This document shows, one piece after another, positions 20,587 to 30,721 of a DNA stretch of 64,000 bases. Numbering within the stretch: the first letter of the stretch is position 1; each line of letters opens with the position of its first letter. Source of the DNA: an uncultured Bartonella sp. (lineage in GTDB: Bacteria; Pseudomonadota; Alphaproteobacteria; Rhizobiales; Rhizobiaceae). The notes below the pieces were generated by a model, which worked only from the letters and a program-made list of their open reading frames with translations, made no database searches and was not told the DNA's origin. The position numbers and the translations under genes were made by a program. The DNA is taken from contig NZ_CAMLFE010000003.1 in the NCBI RefSeq assembly GCF_946479275.1, positions 1 to 64,000 on the forward strand, read 5' to 3'.

Positions 20587-21396
20587 TTTGCGATTCTTCC
20601 CATTTCGAGCAATTGTCGTATCAATGATGCAACACTTTGTGGCGAAAATGCAACAGAAACAATCGAACGACCATCAAATATACGTAAATTTTGGAATTCA
20701 GAATGGAAAGCGGAGTTTTTGCACGCCGTTATATCTCATCTCCCCAAGCATCGGGATTTTTTCCTGACCTAAAAAATCAATTCACTTTTCTACATGTCAC
20801 GATGAAAATCTTCCTTACCTCTCACCAAGACAATGCAAGCATTTAAAAAGTTAATCCCACTTATCTAAAAAGATTGATTGACAGAAAGATATAGAATTTT
20901 AACTAACCATCGTAAGAATTCGGGAACATGATGATGTTCTAAATCCCTCTCTTTAAATTATGAAACTTTCGCGCTCAACTATGCATTCTGGAATAATTGG
21001 CATTTATATTGAAAGAAAAACCGTTTATCCGCTTGCATGTGATTTTATGTGAAGCGAGTTTCATCCCACTTAGCTAATACGACCTGTTGTCGCGTCAAAG
21101 TACCAATCGCGCATTTTATATGCACAATGTGTCAAAATCGGCCTCAACCCATTCTTGGAATTACCGTTCGGATTGATTTTCGGTTGTTTGCACTCAGTGA
21201 ACTATAGAAGAGATATGAAGCCGAAATTTTCTTTTATATGAATACGTTACCAATTATACGCCGAAAAAGATCAGCAATTGAGCGGCTTAAGCAAAAAACC
21301 ATGTTTACGAGAATCCCCAAGTGGGGGTGGAATAGTTATTTCCGCTATGTTTTAATAAAACCTTCTGAAAAAAGTAAAGAAAACATCTTCACATTT

Positions 21397-21413
21397 TTAA
21401 GAATCGTTCTAAA
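21397..21413 (+). promoter_or_regulatory. candidate Irr-type iron control element (ICE box) upstream of rirA
   Basis: TTAAGAA-TCG-TTCTAAA, 13 of 14 positions match TTTAGAA-N3-TTCTAAA; 36 bp before the rirA start codon. Confidence 0.5.
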
Positions 21414-21449
21414 TTAAAGAGAGATATCTTTAAACTGAAAGGATCGGAA

Positions 21450-21917
21450 ATGCGGCTCACAAAACAGACGAATTATGCCATCCGGATGTTGATGTATTGC
21501 GCAGCTAACGAAGGCGAATTGAGCCGCGTACCGGAAATAGCGAAGGCCTATTCGGTTTCTGAGCTGTTTTTGTTCAAAATTCTTCATCCGCTGGTGGAAG
21601 CCGGCTTGATGCAAACGGTGCGCGGAAGAAATGGCGGCGTTAAGCTTGCCAAGCCTGCTGACGAGATTTTTGTTTCCGACGTTGTGAAAGTCACAGAAGA
21701 AAATTTTGCAATGGCAGAGTGTTTTGAAAATGGCGCCATTGAATGTCCATTGGTGAACTCTTGCGGTCTCAATGCAACCTTAAGCAAGGCTTTAAAGGCT
21801 TTTTTTGACGTGTTGAAGGCAACTTCCATTGCCGATTTGCAAAGGCCAACTTTCAGGGAACGTCTCGGAATCCATGAGCATGACGAACATGATGAAAACG
21901 CGAAGGTTTTGAACTAA
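21450..21917 (+). CDS. rirA: Rrf2-family iron-responsive regulator RirA
   Basis: MRLTKQTNYAIRMLMYCAANEGELSRVPEIAKAYSVSELFLFKILHPL...TVRGRNGGVKLAKPADE...FAMAECFENGAIECPLVNSCGLN with three-Cys cluster motif. Confidence 0.9.
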   Translation: MRLTKQTNYAIRMLMYCAANEGELSRVPEIAKAYSVSELFLFKILHPLVEAGLMQTVRGRNGGVKLAKPADEIFVSDVVKVTEENFAMAECFENGAIECPLVNSCGLNATLSKALKAFFDVLKATSIADLQRPTFRERLGIHEHDEHDENAKVLN

Positions 21918-21969
21918 TATCTGGCTAGGAATTCATTTAATAATCTCTTGTTTGTTGTTATAACCGTTT

Positions 21970-23223
21970 GTGAAGGGGCGCATCATATCCAACGCAGCCA
22001 TCATATTAGCCGCTGGCAGGGGGGAACGCATAGGTTCGCCTGAAAATGGCCCCAAACAATATCGGCCGCTTGGCGGTCATGCAGTCATTTTTCATACGCT
22101 CAAGCGTTTTCTCGAGAGCGGGTTATTTGCGACTATCATACTTGTTATCCATCAAGATGACGAAAAGCTTTGTCATGAAGCAATTGGTGACTTGGCGGAC
22201 CATGTCGCGATTGTTCACGGTGGAAACACACGACAGATATCAACGCTTTGTGGTTTGCGCGCTTTGAATGCTTTAAGCGAAGACAAAAAGCCTCAATATG
22301 TATTTATTCATGATGGTGCGAGGCCTCTTGTTTCACGTTCGCTTCTTGAACGGATTGACAATGCACTGTCTCCCGATTTTGGAGTTTTACCTGCCGTAGC
22401 CGTTTCCGATACACTAAAACGTGCCGATGACAATGGTATCGTTGTCGAGACGGTGCCGCGCGATCATCTGTTCGGAGCGCAAACACCGCAGGCATTTCCT
22501 TTTTTAAAAATTTTAAAATTGCATGAAGAAGCTGCGCAACAAGGATTGACCGGATTTACCGATGATTGTGCCTTGGCAGAATGGGCGGGGTTCGCTATAA
22601 AACTTGTAACTGGCAGCAGCGAAAATATGAAAATTACTTGGCCCGCCGATCTTGCTATTGCCGAATTGCGTATGAAAAAGGAAGCCATGAAAAATCAGGA
22701 AAAACAGACACCCGCGTCTTTCCAATTTCCGGATGTTCGCACCGGTAACGGATATGATGTCCATCCATTCGAACCGGGCGACGGAGTGACACTTTGCGGT
22801 GTCAAAATAGCTTATGAAAAGAAATTGAGCGGCCATTCGGATGCCGATGTTGCTTTACACGCTTTGACTGATGCATTGCTTGCCACACGAGGTTCCGGAG
22901 ATATTGGTACTCATTTTCCCCCTTCCGACCCGCAATGGAAGGGTGTCTCGTCCGACATTTTTGTGCGTCATGCTGTATCCATTATAAAAAAATCCAAAGG
23001 GCGCATCGCCAATGTGGATATTACGTTGATTGCCGAAGCCCCGAAGGTTGGTCCACACAGAAAAGAAATGACCGAAAAACTCATGGATATGCTTGGTATT
23101 TCCGCCGACCGTATTTCGGTCAAAGCCACGACCAACGAAAAATTGGGATTTGTCGGGCGCAAAGAAGGAATTGCTGCAATCGCAACTGCGACAGTTATCT
23201 ATCCAGGGAGTGTTCCAGAATGA
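21970..23223 (+). CDS. ispDF: bifunctional 2-C-methyl-D-erythritol 4-phosphate cytidylyltransferase / MECDP synthase
   Basis: GTG start; IspD block [14 protein letters not shown]...PKQYRPLGG fused to IspF block [24 protein letters not shown]...[19 protein letters not shown]. Confidence 0.95.
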   Translation: MKGRIISNAAIILAAGRGERIGSPENGPKQYRPLGGHAVIFHTLKRFLESGLFATIILVIHQDDEKLCHEAIGDLADHVAIVHGGNTRQISTLCGLRALNALSEDKKPQYVFIHDGARPLVSRSLLERIDNALSPDFGVLPAVAVSDTLKRADDNGIVVETVPRDHLFGAQTPQAFPFLKILKLHEEAAQQGLTGFTDDCALAEWAGFAIKLVTGSSENMKITWPADLAIAELRMKKEAMKNQEKQTPASFQFPDVRTGNGYDVHPFEPGDGVTLCGVKIAYEKKLSGHSDADVALHALTDALLATRGSGDIGTHFPPSDPQWKGVSSDIFVRHAVSIIKKSKGRIANVDITLIAEAPKVGPHRKEMTEKLMDMLGISADRISVKATTNEKLGFVGRKEGIAAIATATVIYPGSVPE

Positions 23224-23714
23224 CTCTTATTGCTGAAGCCAAGGCAACAAAAGTTCTTGAAACCTGCCGTTTGCACCACTTGAAACTGGCGACTGTAGAA
23301 TCTTGCACGGGCGGTTTGATCATCGGCAGCCTGACCGATATTGCAGGCTCGTCCGACGTTGTAGAATGTGGCTTCATTACCTATTCCAACGAGGCAAAAA
23401 ATAGGCTTGTCGGTGTACCGTCCGATATGATCGAGTCCTTTGGTGCCGTGTCGAAGCAAGTTGCGATTGCAATGGCAGAAGGCGGTATAAAACACTCACG
23501 TGCCGATATTGCTGTCTCTGTTACAGGGGTCGCGGGGCCAGGTGGCGGCAGCGCCGAAAAGCCGGTGGGGCTCGTCCACATGGCTGTTGCATTGGCGAAT
23601 AAGTCGACACTTCATTTTGAAGCCCGTTTTGGCGATATTGGTCGCGAAAACGTTCGTCATGCAACTGTCGAACGGGCATTGGATCTCGTTATAGAGGCAA
23701 TCAACAGAGTTTAG
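23220..23714 (+). CDS. CinA C-terminal domain (nicotinamide-nucleotide amidohydrolase) family protein
   Basis: [44 protein letters not shown]...[23 protein letters not shown] overlap with ispDF; listed ORF over-extended to 22935. Confidence 0.92.
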   Translation: MTLIAEAKATKVLETCRLHHLKLATVESCTGGLIIGSLTDIAGSSDVVECGFITYSNEAKNRLVGVPSDMIESFGAVSKQVAIAMAEGGIKHSRADIAVSVTGVAGPGGGSAEKPVGLVHMAVALANKSTLHFEARFGDIGRENVRHATVERALDLVIEAINRV

Positions 23715-24152
23715 CTGGCTGATTATTGCATGCATATCATCCCCATTTAGCTCAACTCCATTAAACCGTTTTACTATTTCCACGCTGATATTGGTGGCGA
23801 CCTTTTCTTAAACGCACCGGTTACGAGAAAGACTGAATGCCGAACGTGGGGTACTCTCCAACCTGCGCCCAAAATTCGAGGTAGACCGGAAAAACAGAGT
23901 TCCTGTTCTTAAGTAGCAAGTTTGGCTGAATTTATATTCATTGTCGATTGTTTCGCCTGCAAAATTATAGCAATAGCGCTACCCTCCCCCTTGGTTGGGA
24001 TTAAATTCTCAGAAATTCAACACAGGCAATCTTGATAGAGCACGAAACCCGCAAACAGAAGCGACCTTGATCTGTTAAATTGAATGACGTTCATGAGCAA
24101 GGCCGCACTCGTTTCAACAATAAATTGTTTAACCTTTTTGAGCCATGCGAAC

Positions 24153-25508
24153 TTAGCGCATTTGAAATAATTCGCGGTGAAAACGCCCACGGGCAAAGCC
24201 ATTTTTAACCATGTCATCTTCCAGCGTTTCACCGAATTTTATGGGCCCGCAAAACCATATTGATGATTGTTTCCAGTTCGCAAATAGTTGCCTCAAAACA
24301 GAACCATTGAACCTTCCCTCTTCAGGCGTTAGCCAAATTTTCAGTCTGACACCGGCCGATTGCGCCAATTCGGCAAGCTTTTGTTTTTCGCTACCACTGA
24401 TCGTCTGGATAACATAAACAAAGTTGATTTGTCCGTTATCGACCTTCTTTAATGACGCCAATTCGTCAAGTCTTGCAAGAAATGGTGTAATTCCTATGCC
24501 TGCACCAATCCAGATTTGTTCGGGTGATTTGTCATCACAAAAACAAAATTTTCCGTAAGGCCCGTCAATGCGCGCTTTCCTGCCTGTGAGGTTCTGTTTT
24601 ACGAGTTTATCGGTATAGTCCCCCAAATCTTTTACAAAGAACGTCAAAAAGGGGTTTTTCGGATTCCAATGAGACGCTATTGTAAAAGGATGGGCGCCTT
24701 CTCCTTTATCCAGTGTGATAAACGCGAATTGTCCGCTTTTGTGCCCCGCCCATTTATCGGTAACTTTTAAAGTCAAGCGTACGACATCATTGGCTTTATC
24801 AATCGTATAGTCCGTAACGGTCGCCGCGATGTGACGGCCAAAGCCGAAGCGTTTGAGCAAAACCGTAATTGCAGCGACAGAACCGAAAATTGATGAAACA
24901 CCTACCAACAAACCGAATGGTTCGCTCCAATAAGCAAATTTCGTCAATACGACGGCGTGAAACACCAGAACAAGGTAAACTGCGGCCAGAATTGTATGGA
25001 CATGAGCAAAAAACCGGTAAGGAATAAGCTTTATCAATGCAACAAGGCAAAGAACAACGGCTATATAAAAGGCCCATTCCCCTAAAACCTCGGCATTCTT
25101 CCTGCAAATCGAGAACACATATTCAAGACCAATTTTTTGGGGCAAATTGGCTATATCGATGTGATGACGAACAGGCTTTTCGAGCCATCCCCATCCCACG
25201 GCCCATTTTGTCCCCTTGGTAAGAAGGAAATGTGTAACGGCCGTAACAAGTGCAGTAATGCCCAGCCATTTATGAAGTCGATAGGCTTTATCAAGCCCGC
25301 CTAAAGCATCGTCAATCAATTTGAGACGACAGGCTATCACCACATCAATACTCATTGCCGCAAAGGCAAGAAGACCCGTGAGTTGAATAACTTCTCGCCT
25401 GAAAGCAAAATAACCATTATTGATGCCGTAAAATTCGCCGGTTGCCAACCAAACCGCGATACAAATGAAAATGAATACAAAATACGAAATTTTTAAGTTT
25501 CTCATCAA
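24153..25508 (-). CDS. ferric reductase-like / NADPH oxidase-family membrane flavohaemoprotein
   Basis: TM His motifs HKWLGITALVTAVTH and HTILAAVYLVLVFH, FAD motif HPFTIAS, NAD(P) motif GAGIGITPFLARL. Confidence 0.85.
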   Translation of the reverse strand: MMRNLKISYFVFIFICIAVWLATGEFYGINNGYFAFRREVIQLTGLLAFAAMSIDVVIACRLKLIDDALGGLDKAYRLHKWLGITALVTAVTHFLLTKGTKWAVGWGWLEKPVRHHIDIANLPQKIGLEYVFSICRKNAEVLGEWAFYIAVVLCLVALIKLIPYRFFAHVHTILAAVYLVLVFHAVVLTKFAYWSEPFGLLVGVSSIFGSVAAITVLLKRFGFGRHIAATVTDYTIDKANDVVRLTLKVTDKWAGHKSGQFAFITLDKGEGAHPFTIASHWNPKNPFLTFFVKDLGDYTDKLVKQNLTGRKARIDGPYGKFCFCDDKSPEQIWIGAGIGITPFLARLDELASLKKVDNGQINFVYVIQTISGSEKQKLAELAQSAGVRLKIWLTPEEGRFNGSVLRQLFANWKQSSIWFCGPIKFGETLEDDMVKNGFARGRFHRELFQMR

Positions 25509-25693
25509 GAGCCATAACCTGTCTTCTGTTTTACAAAAAGATAGAATGGAACTAATAAAATTAAAACTTAAACATATTTAATATATTGATTTCATTAAAC
25601 TTTCTTATTTTTATCCAGTTTAAAATTACACTTTTAAAACTGTTTTCAAAACTGTTTAAAAATCAAATTACAAATGTTGCACGCCACCCGGAT

Positions 25694-26155
25694 TCAGGCT
25701 TGTTGAGCCCCATAAATCTTATCTGCCCGCATTTCAAACGCTTCTGTAAAACGTTTGAATGCTATATCGAACATAGCGCCCATAAGCATGCCAAGCATCC
25801 GGCTTTTGAACTCGTAATCAATGTAGAATTCGACTTCGCATGACTTGCCATCGTCAAGGGGCTTGAATATCCAGCGGTTTTCAAGGTAGCGGAATGGCCC
25901 GTCAATATAACGGACATCAATACGCCGCTCTTCTTTATCCAATAGAACCTGTGTCGTGAAAGTTTCCCTGATCATTTTATAGCCGACCGTCATATCGGCA
26001 GTAAGCAGCGTTTTATTTCCCCTCTCTTCGCTCGAGCGAACATTGAGAGATTCACACATTGGCAAAAATTCCGGATATCGTCCAACATCCGAAACGAGAT
26101 TGAACATCTCGAGATCGGTATGCTGAACTTTCCGCTGGGTATTAAATTTTGGCAT
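25694..26155 (-). CDS. type II toxin-antitoxin RatA / Coq10-like SRPBCC family protein
   Basis: MPKFNTQRKVQHTDLEMFNLVSDVGRYPEFLPMCESLNVRS...GPFRYLENRWIFKPL...CEVEFYIDYEFKSRML. Confidence 0.9.
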   Translation of the reverse strand: MPKFNTQRKVQHTDLEMFNLVSDVGRYPEFLPMCESLNVRSSEERGNKTLLTADMTVGYKMIRETFTTQVLLDKEERRIDVRYIDGPFRYLENRWIFKPLDDGKSCEVEFYIDYEFKSRMLGMLMGAMFDIAFKRFTEAFEMRADKIYGAQQA

Positions 26156-26158
26156 TCT

Positions 26159-27127
26159 TTATCCGCGTTGATGGGCCAGTTTTTCTGCCCGCGCTTTTCT
26201 CAGTGCTTCAAAATCCTCTCCCGCATGATGTGATGAACGGGTTAGCGGACTTGAAGACATATGAAGGAAACCCTTGGTTTTGCCGATAATGGCATAGGAT
26301 TTGAACTCTTCCGGCGTAACAAAGCGGATAACAGGGTGATGTTTCCGTGTCGGCTGCAAATATTGGCCAATGGTCATGAAATCGACATCGGCCGAGCGCA
26401 AATCATCCATTAACTGAAGGACTTCATTCCGTTCTTCACCCAACCCGACCATAATGCCGGATTTTGTAAAAATGGATGGGTCAAGCTCTTTGACCCGCTG
26501 CAAAAGTCTGATCGAATGGAAATAGCGCGCACCCGGACGCACCGTCAGGTATTTTGACGGCACGGTTTCAAGATTATGGTTAAATACATCCGGCTTGGCC
26601 GCAACCACAGTTTCAAGCGCACCTTCTTTATGACGAAAATCAGGTGTGAGGATTTCAATCGTGGTGCCAGGTGACTTTCTTCTGATCGCATGAATGACAT
26701 CGGCATAATGCTGGGCACCACCATCGGGTAGATCATCACGATCAACAGAGGTGATAACCACATGTTTGAGTGCCATTTGTCTGACAGCATCGGCAACGCG
26801 TTCGGGTTCATCTTTATCGACGGGAAGAGGTATACCGGTTGCAACATTACAAAAGGCACATGCACGGGTGCATATTGCCCCTAAAATCATAAAACTTGCG
26901 TGCCTTTGAGTCCAGCATTCGCCAACATTCGGGCAGCCAGCTTCTTCGCAAACTGTCACCAGATTGTTATCACGCACAATATGGCGGGTTTCGGCATATT
27001 GTCCACGCAATGACGGCGCTTTCACCCTGATCCAATCAGGCTTTTTTAAAACCTCGGAATCCGGTCGATTGACTTTTTCCGGATGCCGGACCCGTTTCTG
27101 CGATAAAGTGTCAACAACGGTAACCAT
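26159..27127 (-). CDS. lipA: lipoyl synthase
   Basis: [14 protein letters not shown] and radical-SAM [33 protein letters not shown]-terminus. Confidence 0.97.
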   Translation of the reverse strand: MVTVVDTLSQKRVRHPEKVNRPDSEVLKKPDWIRVKAPSLRGQYAETRHIVRDNNLVTVCEEAGCPNVGECWTQRHASFMILGAICTRACAFCNVATGIPLPVDKDEPERVADAVRQMALKHVVITSVDRDDLPDGGAQHYADVIHAIRRKSPGTTIEILTPDFRHKEGALETVVAAKPDVFNHNLETVPSKYLTVRPGARYFHSIRLLQRVKELDPSIFTKSGIMVGLGEERNEVLQLMDDLRSADVDFMTIGQYLQPTRKHHPVIRFVTPEEFKSYAIIGKTKGFLHMSSSPLTRSSHHAGEDFEALRKARAEKLAHQRG

Positions 27128-27200
27128 TTAGTACCTCACGCTCTTTCTCCCCTCATATGAAGTATAAGCAATAAGAATGCAATTCACTTCTTGATGTTCG

Positions 27201-28673
27201 TCAGGCGTTCAAAACCTGCCCATAAGCATCCAAGACACTTTCCTTCATCATTTCCGAAAGCGTTGGATGAGGAAAGACTGTATGCATCAGCTCTTCTTCT
27301 GTGGTTTCAAGATTCATCGCAACCACGAATCCTTCAATCAGTTCGGTTACTTCTGCACCTACCATATGAGCACCAAGCAACTGGCCTGTTTTCCGGTCAA
27401 ATATTGTTTTGACAATACCCTGATCCTCACCCATGGCAATTGCCTTTCCGTTCGCAGAAAACGAAAAATGCCCGACCCTTATGTCATAACCTGCCGCCTT
27501 GGCTTTGGCTTCGGTCAATCCGACGGAAGCAACTTGCGGCGTGCAATAGGTGCAACCGGGAATCTTTCTCTTATCCAAAGGTTCGGCTGTCTCAAGGCCG
27601 GCAATATACTCGACGCAAATAACCCCCTCTTCCTCGGCCTTATGGGCAAGCATAGGAGCGCCTGCAACATCACCAATGGCATAAATACCGGGCACATTGG
27701 TGCGTCCCCATTCGTCAATTACGACACAACCGCGTTCGGTTTTTACGCCTAACGCTTCAAGCCCGATATTTTCTATATTGCCTTGCACACCCACCGCAGA
27801 AATCAGACGATCTGCCGTAACGGTCTCGGTTTTGCCATTTATATCAATGTGGGCTGTCACAGAATTGGACGTTTTTTCGATTTTAGAAACTTTTGCTTCG
27901 GTGAGGATTCGGATTCCCTTTTTCTCCAATTGCTTACGAGCAAATGCAGAAATCTCCGCATCTTCAACCGGCATAATCTGCGGCATCATTTCCACAACTG
28001 TAACTTCCGCGCCCATATCGCGATAAAAGGAAGCAAATTCGATTCCGATAGCGCCCGACCCCATAACGACGATGGATTTAGGCATAGTCTCTGGAACCAT
28101 CGCTTCAAAATAGGTCCAAACCAGTTTCCCGTCCGGTTCGATACCCGGCAATGTACGCGGACGCGCACCGGTTGCGACAATAATATGTTTGGCCTGATAT
28201 GTCCCCTCGCCCAAAGTACCCTTCGGAATCGGATTTTGTGGCTGCATGATTTTTTTGGTGATTTTGCCGACGACAATTTCACCAAGGCCTGCGCCCGAAG
28301 CTGCCTTGGTAAGCTTTGCCTCACCCCAGATAACGTCAATCTTGTTTTTCTTCATCAAATAGCCGACACCGCCGTTAAGACGGGCAGAAACAGTGCGGGA
28401 GCGTTGCACAACATCCTTGATGTCGGCTTCAATCGAACCATTGAGTTTCAGACCGTAATCTTTTGCATGTTCGCTAAAATGTTTGATTTCTGCGGTTCTA
28501 AGCAGCGCTTTTGTCGGAATACATCCCCAATTCAGACAAATACCGCCAAGGTGTTCGCGTTCGACAATAGCGGTCTTGAAGCCCAATTGAGCAGAACGGA
28601 TTGCGGTAACATATCCGCCAGGGCCAGAACCGATAACAATAACATCATATGAATTCGCCAATTTTTCCTCCAT
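27201..28673 (-). CDS. lpdA: dihydrolipoyl dehydrogenase
   Basis: YDVIVIGSGPGGYVTAIRSAQLG...GGICLNWGCIPTKALL; IYAIGDVAGAPMLAHKAEEEG; HPTLSE. Confidence 0.97.
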   Translation of the reverse strand: MEEKLANSYDVIVIGSGPGGYVTAIRSAQLGFKTAIVEREHLGGICLNWGCIPTKALLRTAEIKHFSEHAKDYGLKLNGSIEADIKDVVQRSRTVSARLNGGVGYLMKKNKIDVIWGEAKLTKAASGAGLGEIVVGKITKKIMQPQNPIPKGTLGEGTYQAKHIIVATGARPRTLPGIEPDGKLVWTYFEAMVPETMPKSIVVMGSGAIGIEFASFYRDMGAEVTVVEMMPQIMPVEDAEISAFARKQLEKKGIRILTEAKVSKIEKTSNSVTAHIDINGKTETVTADRLISAVGVQGNIENIGLEALGVKTERGCVVIDEWGRTNVPGIYAIGDVAGAPMLAHKAEEEGVICVEYIAGLETAEPLDKRKIPGCTYCTPQVASVGLTEAKAKAAGYDIRVGHFSFSANGKAIAMGEDQGIVKTIFDRKTGQLLGAHMVGAEVTELIEGFVVAMNLETTEEELMHTVFPHPTLSEMMKESVLDAYGQVLNA

Positions 28674-28687
28674 GGGGAAAGATAGAA

Positions 28688-29329
28688 CTAAAGGCCGAGA
28701 ACGACATGCACCAACGGTTGAAGCCCTTTGCCAATTGCTTTTGTGTTGTTTTCGTCAAGATGAACGCCATCCACAGGTGACGCGACTGCGACAGATGCAG
28801 CATCGAAGAAGGCACATTCCATCTCGTCAGCAAGATCCGAATAAAAAATCGAAAGCTTTTTGGATTCTCCAATAGCACCACTAAAACGCTCACTACTTAA
28901 AGGATGATTGGTCTCCACCAGATGAGGTGGAGAAACAATAATAATTTCCGGGGGTTCGTTCTGCGACATATAAGGATAGGAACGGACAATATTGACAAGC
29001 CGTTTCATGCCCAGACATGCCGCCATTGCGGAACCCGCAACAAATTTCTTCAAATCATTGGTGCCAAGCATGATGATCACCAGATCAAGCGGATGACATG
29101 AGCCCAAGACTGTCGGGAGAATTGCTGCACCATTCCGGTTGTCGATTGAAGTTTTATCGTCGAAACAGGTTGTGCGGCCGCACAATGCTTCCTCGACAAC
29201 TTCAATCGCACCGTTAAATTGCTGTTCCAGCACACGCGGCCAACGAATTTCGTTGGTGTAACGCGTTTGGTTTATCGGATTTAATCCCCATGTGAGGGAA
29301 TCTCCATAAGCCAGAACAGTTTTTTCCAT
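28688..29329 (-). CDS. SGNH/GDSL hydrolase (arylesterase-like)
   Basis: VLAYGDSLTWGLNP block I GDSL; IIMLGTNDLK block III; DGVHLDENN block V. Confidence 0.9.
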   Translation of the reverse strand: MEKTVLAYGDSLTWGLNPINQTRYTNEIRWPRVLEQQFNGAIEVVEEALCGRTTCFDDKTSIDNRNGAAILPTVLGSCHPLDLVIIMLGTNDLKKFVAGSAMAACLGMKRLVNIVRSYPYMSQNEPPEIIIVSPPHLVETNHPLSSERFSGAIGESKKLSIFYSDLADEMECAFFDAASVAVASPVDGVHLDENNTKAIGKGLQPLVHVVLGL

Positions 29330-29331
29330 TA

Positions 29332-30708
29332 TTACACCAACATGCTCATCGGGTTTTCAATGAACTTTTTGAAGGCTTGTGCAAGCTCGGCTGCCAACGC
29401 TCCGTCTACCGCACGATGGTCGGTTGACAATGTCACCGACATAACTGTTGCAATCGCCAACGCACCATTTTTAACGACAGCGCGTTGTTCACCTGCACCA
29501 ATTGCAAAGATCGTAGCATGTGGCGGGTTAATAATGGCGCAGAAGTCCTTGACACCATACATACCCATATTGGAAACGGCAGTCGTACCGCCCTGATATT
29601 CCTCGGGTTTCAGCTTGCGCTCCCGCGCCCGTTTTGCCAAATCTTTCATTGCATTGGAAATTGTCGAAAGCGATTTTTCCTCTGCATGTTTGATGATCGG
29701 CGTAATCAGGCCATTCGGAATGGAAACGGCGACCCCGACATCCACAAATTTGTGACGCATCATCCCGCTATCAAGCCAGGAAACATTGGCATCCGGCACA
29801 GCCTTAAGTGCCAATGCAGTGGCCTTGATAACCATGTCATTGACTGAAAGCTTATAGGCTGGTTTTTCCCCAACATCGTTTCTAACCATTGGCGCAGCCG
29901 CGTTAAGTTCGGCTCGCAATTTCAGCAATGCATCAATCTCGCAATCAATTGTTACATAAAAATGCGGAACTGTACGCTTTGATTCAACGAGACGTTTGGC
30001 AATGGTCTTTCGCATACCATCGTGTGGGACGATTTCATATTCATCGGTATTGAAAAGCTTCATTGTCAATTCGTCTGAAGACGAGCTTTCGGTCGAGGCA
30101 GAAGTTTGTAAAGACTGCTCCACATTACGAGTGGCCTTGCCGGTACCGTTGGCAAGAGCACTATCAATATCACGTTTGATGATACGACCATGCGGCCCGG
30201 TGCCTGAAATAAGCGACAATTGAAGCCCGTTTTGTTTGGCAAGCCGCCGTGCCAATGGCGAGGCAAATATGCGGTCGCCTTTTTCTGTAACCCGTGCTTG
30301 GGAAGTAACAGTGGCAGGCTGATTTAAAGCCGGAGATGCCTGAGCAGGCTGAACAGGAGCGGCGTCTGTTTTTGCGGCCGCAGCAGGCGCTGCTGTCGTC
30401 GACGGAGCAGAAGCTTGTTTCTTTTCTTCCTCTTCGATTGCTTTTATTGCATCCTCGGCGCTTTCGCCGTCTTCCGCCAGAATACCAATCAAGGCATTTA
30501 CTTTTACGCCTTGCGTTCCAGCCGGAACGACGATTTTTGCTAGTGTTCCTTCATCAGCGGCATCAACTTCCATTGTCGCCTTATCAGTTTCAATTTCGGC
30601 AACAGTATCACCGGGCGAGACTTTGTCACCTACTTTGATATCCCACTTTGACAAAGTGCCTTCTTCCATTGTCGGGGAAAGCGCCGGCATCGTGATTTTT
30701 ATAGCCAT
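29332..30708 (-). CDS. pdhC: pyruvate dehydrogenase complex dihydrolipoamide acetyltransferase (E2)
   Basis: lipoyl domain [17 protein letters not shown]3-binding FASPLARRLAKQNGLQLSLISGTGPHGRIIKRD, catalytic STDHRAVDGALAAE. Confidence 0.95.
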   Translation of the reverse strand: MAIKITMPALSPTMEEGTLSKWDIKVGDKVSPGDTVAEIETDKATMEVDAADEGTLAKIVVPAGTQGVKVNALIGILAEDGESAEDAIKAIEEEEKKQASAPSTTAAPAAAAKTDAAPVQPAQASPALNQPATVTSQARVTEKGDRIFASPLARRLAKQNGLQLSLISGTGPHGRIIKRDIDSALANGTGKATRNVEQSLQTSASTESSSSDELTMKLFNTDEYEIVPHDGMRKTIAKRLVESKRTVPHFYVTIDCEIDALLKLRAELNAAAPMVRNDVGEKPAYKLSVNDMVIKATALALKAVPDANVSWLDSGMMRHKFVDVGVAVSIPNGLITPIIKHAEEKSLSTISNAMKDLAKRARERKLKPEEYQGGTTAVSNMGMYGVKDFCAIINPPHATIFAIGAGEQRAVVKNGALAIATVMSVTLSTDHRAVDGALAAELAQAFKKFIENPMSMLV

Positions 30709-30721
30709 ATTGCGTTCTCCT

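Noticed and set aside
20846-21080. Short intergenic repeat ATCCCACTTA(T/G)CTAA at two sites, with CCACTTATCTAAA also near 34440 on the minus strand
   Set aside because: A 13-15 nt match in an AT-rich 64 kb window on two strands is expected by chance; no inverted-repeat or spacing pattern
24017-24232. 71 aa minus-strand ORF overlapping the ferric reductase C-terminus
   Set aside because: Out-of-frame overlap with a well-supported gene; sequence largely an alternative reading of the same codons
25509-25560. Possible second iron control element upstream of the ferric reductase gene (ATTAGTT-CCA-TTCTATC)
   Set aside because: Only about 9 of 14 half-site positions match the ICE consensus, not convincing
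27783-28652. 289 aa plus-strand ORF opposite lpdA
   Set aside because: Antisense shadow of a clear lpdA; low-complexity, no recognisable domain; sense frame fully explains the sequence
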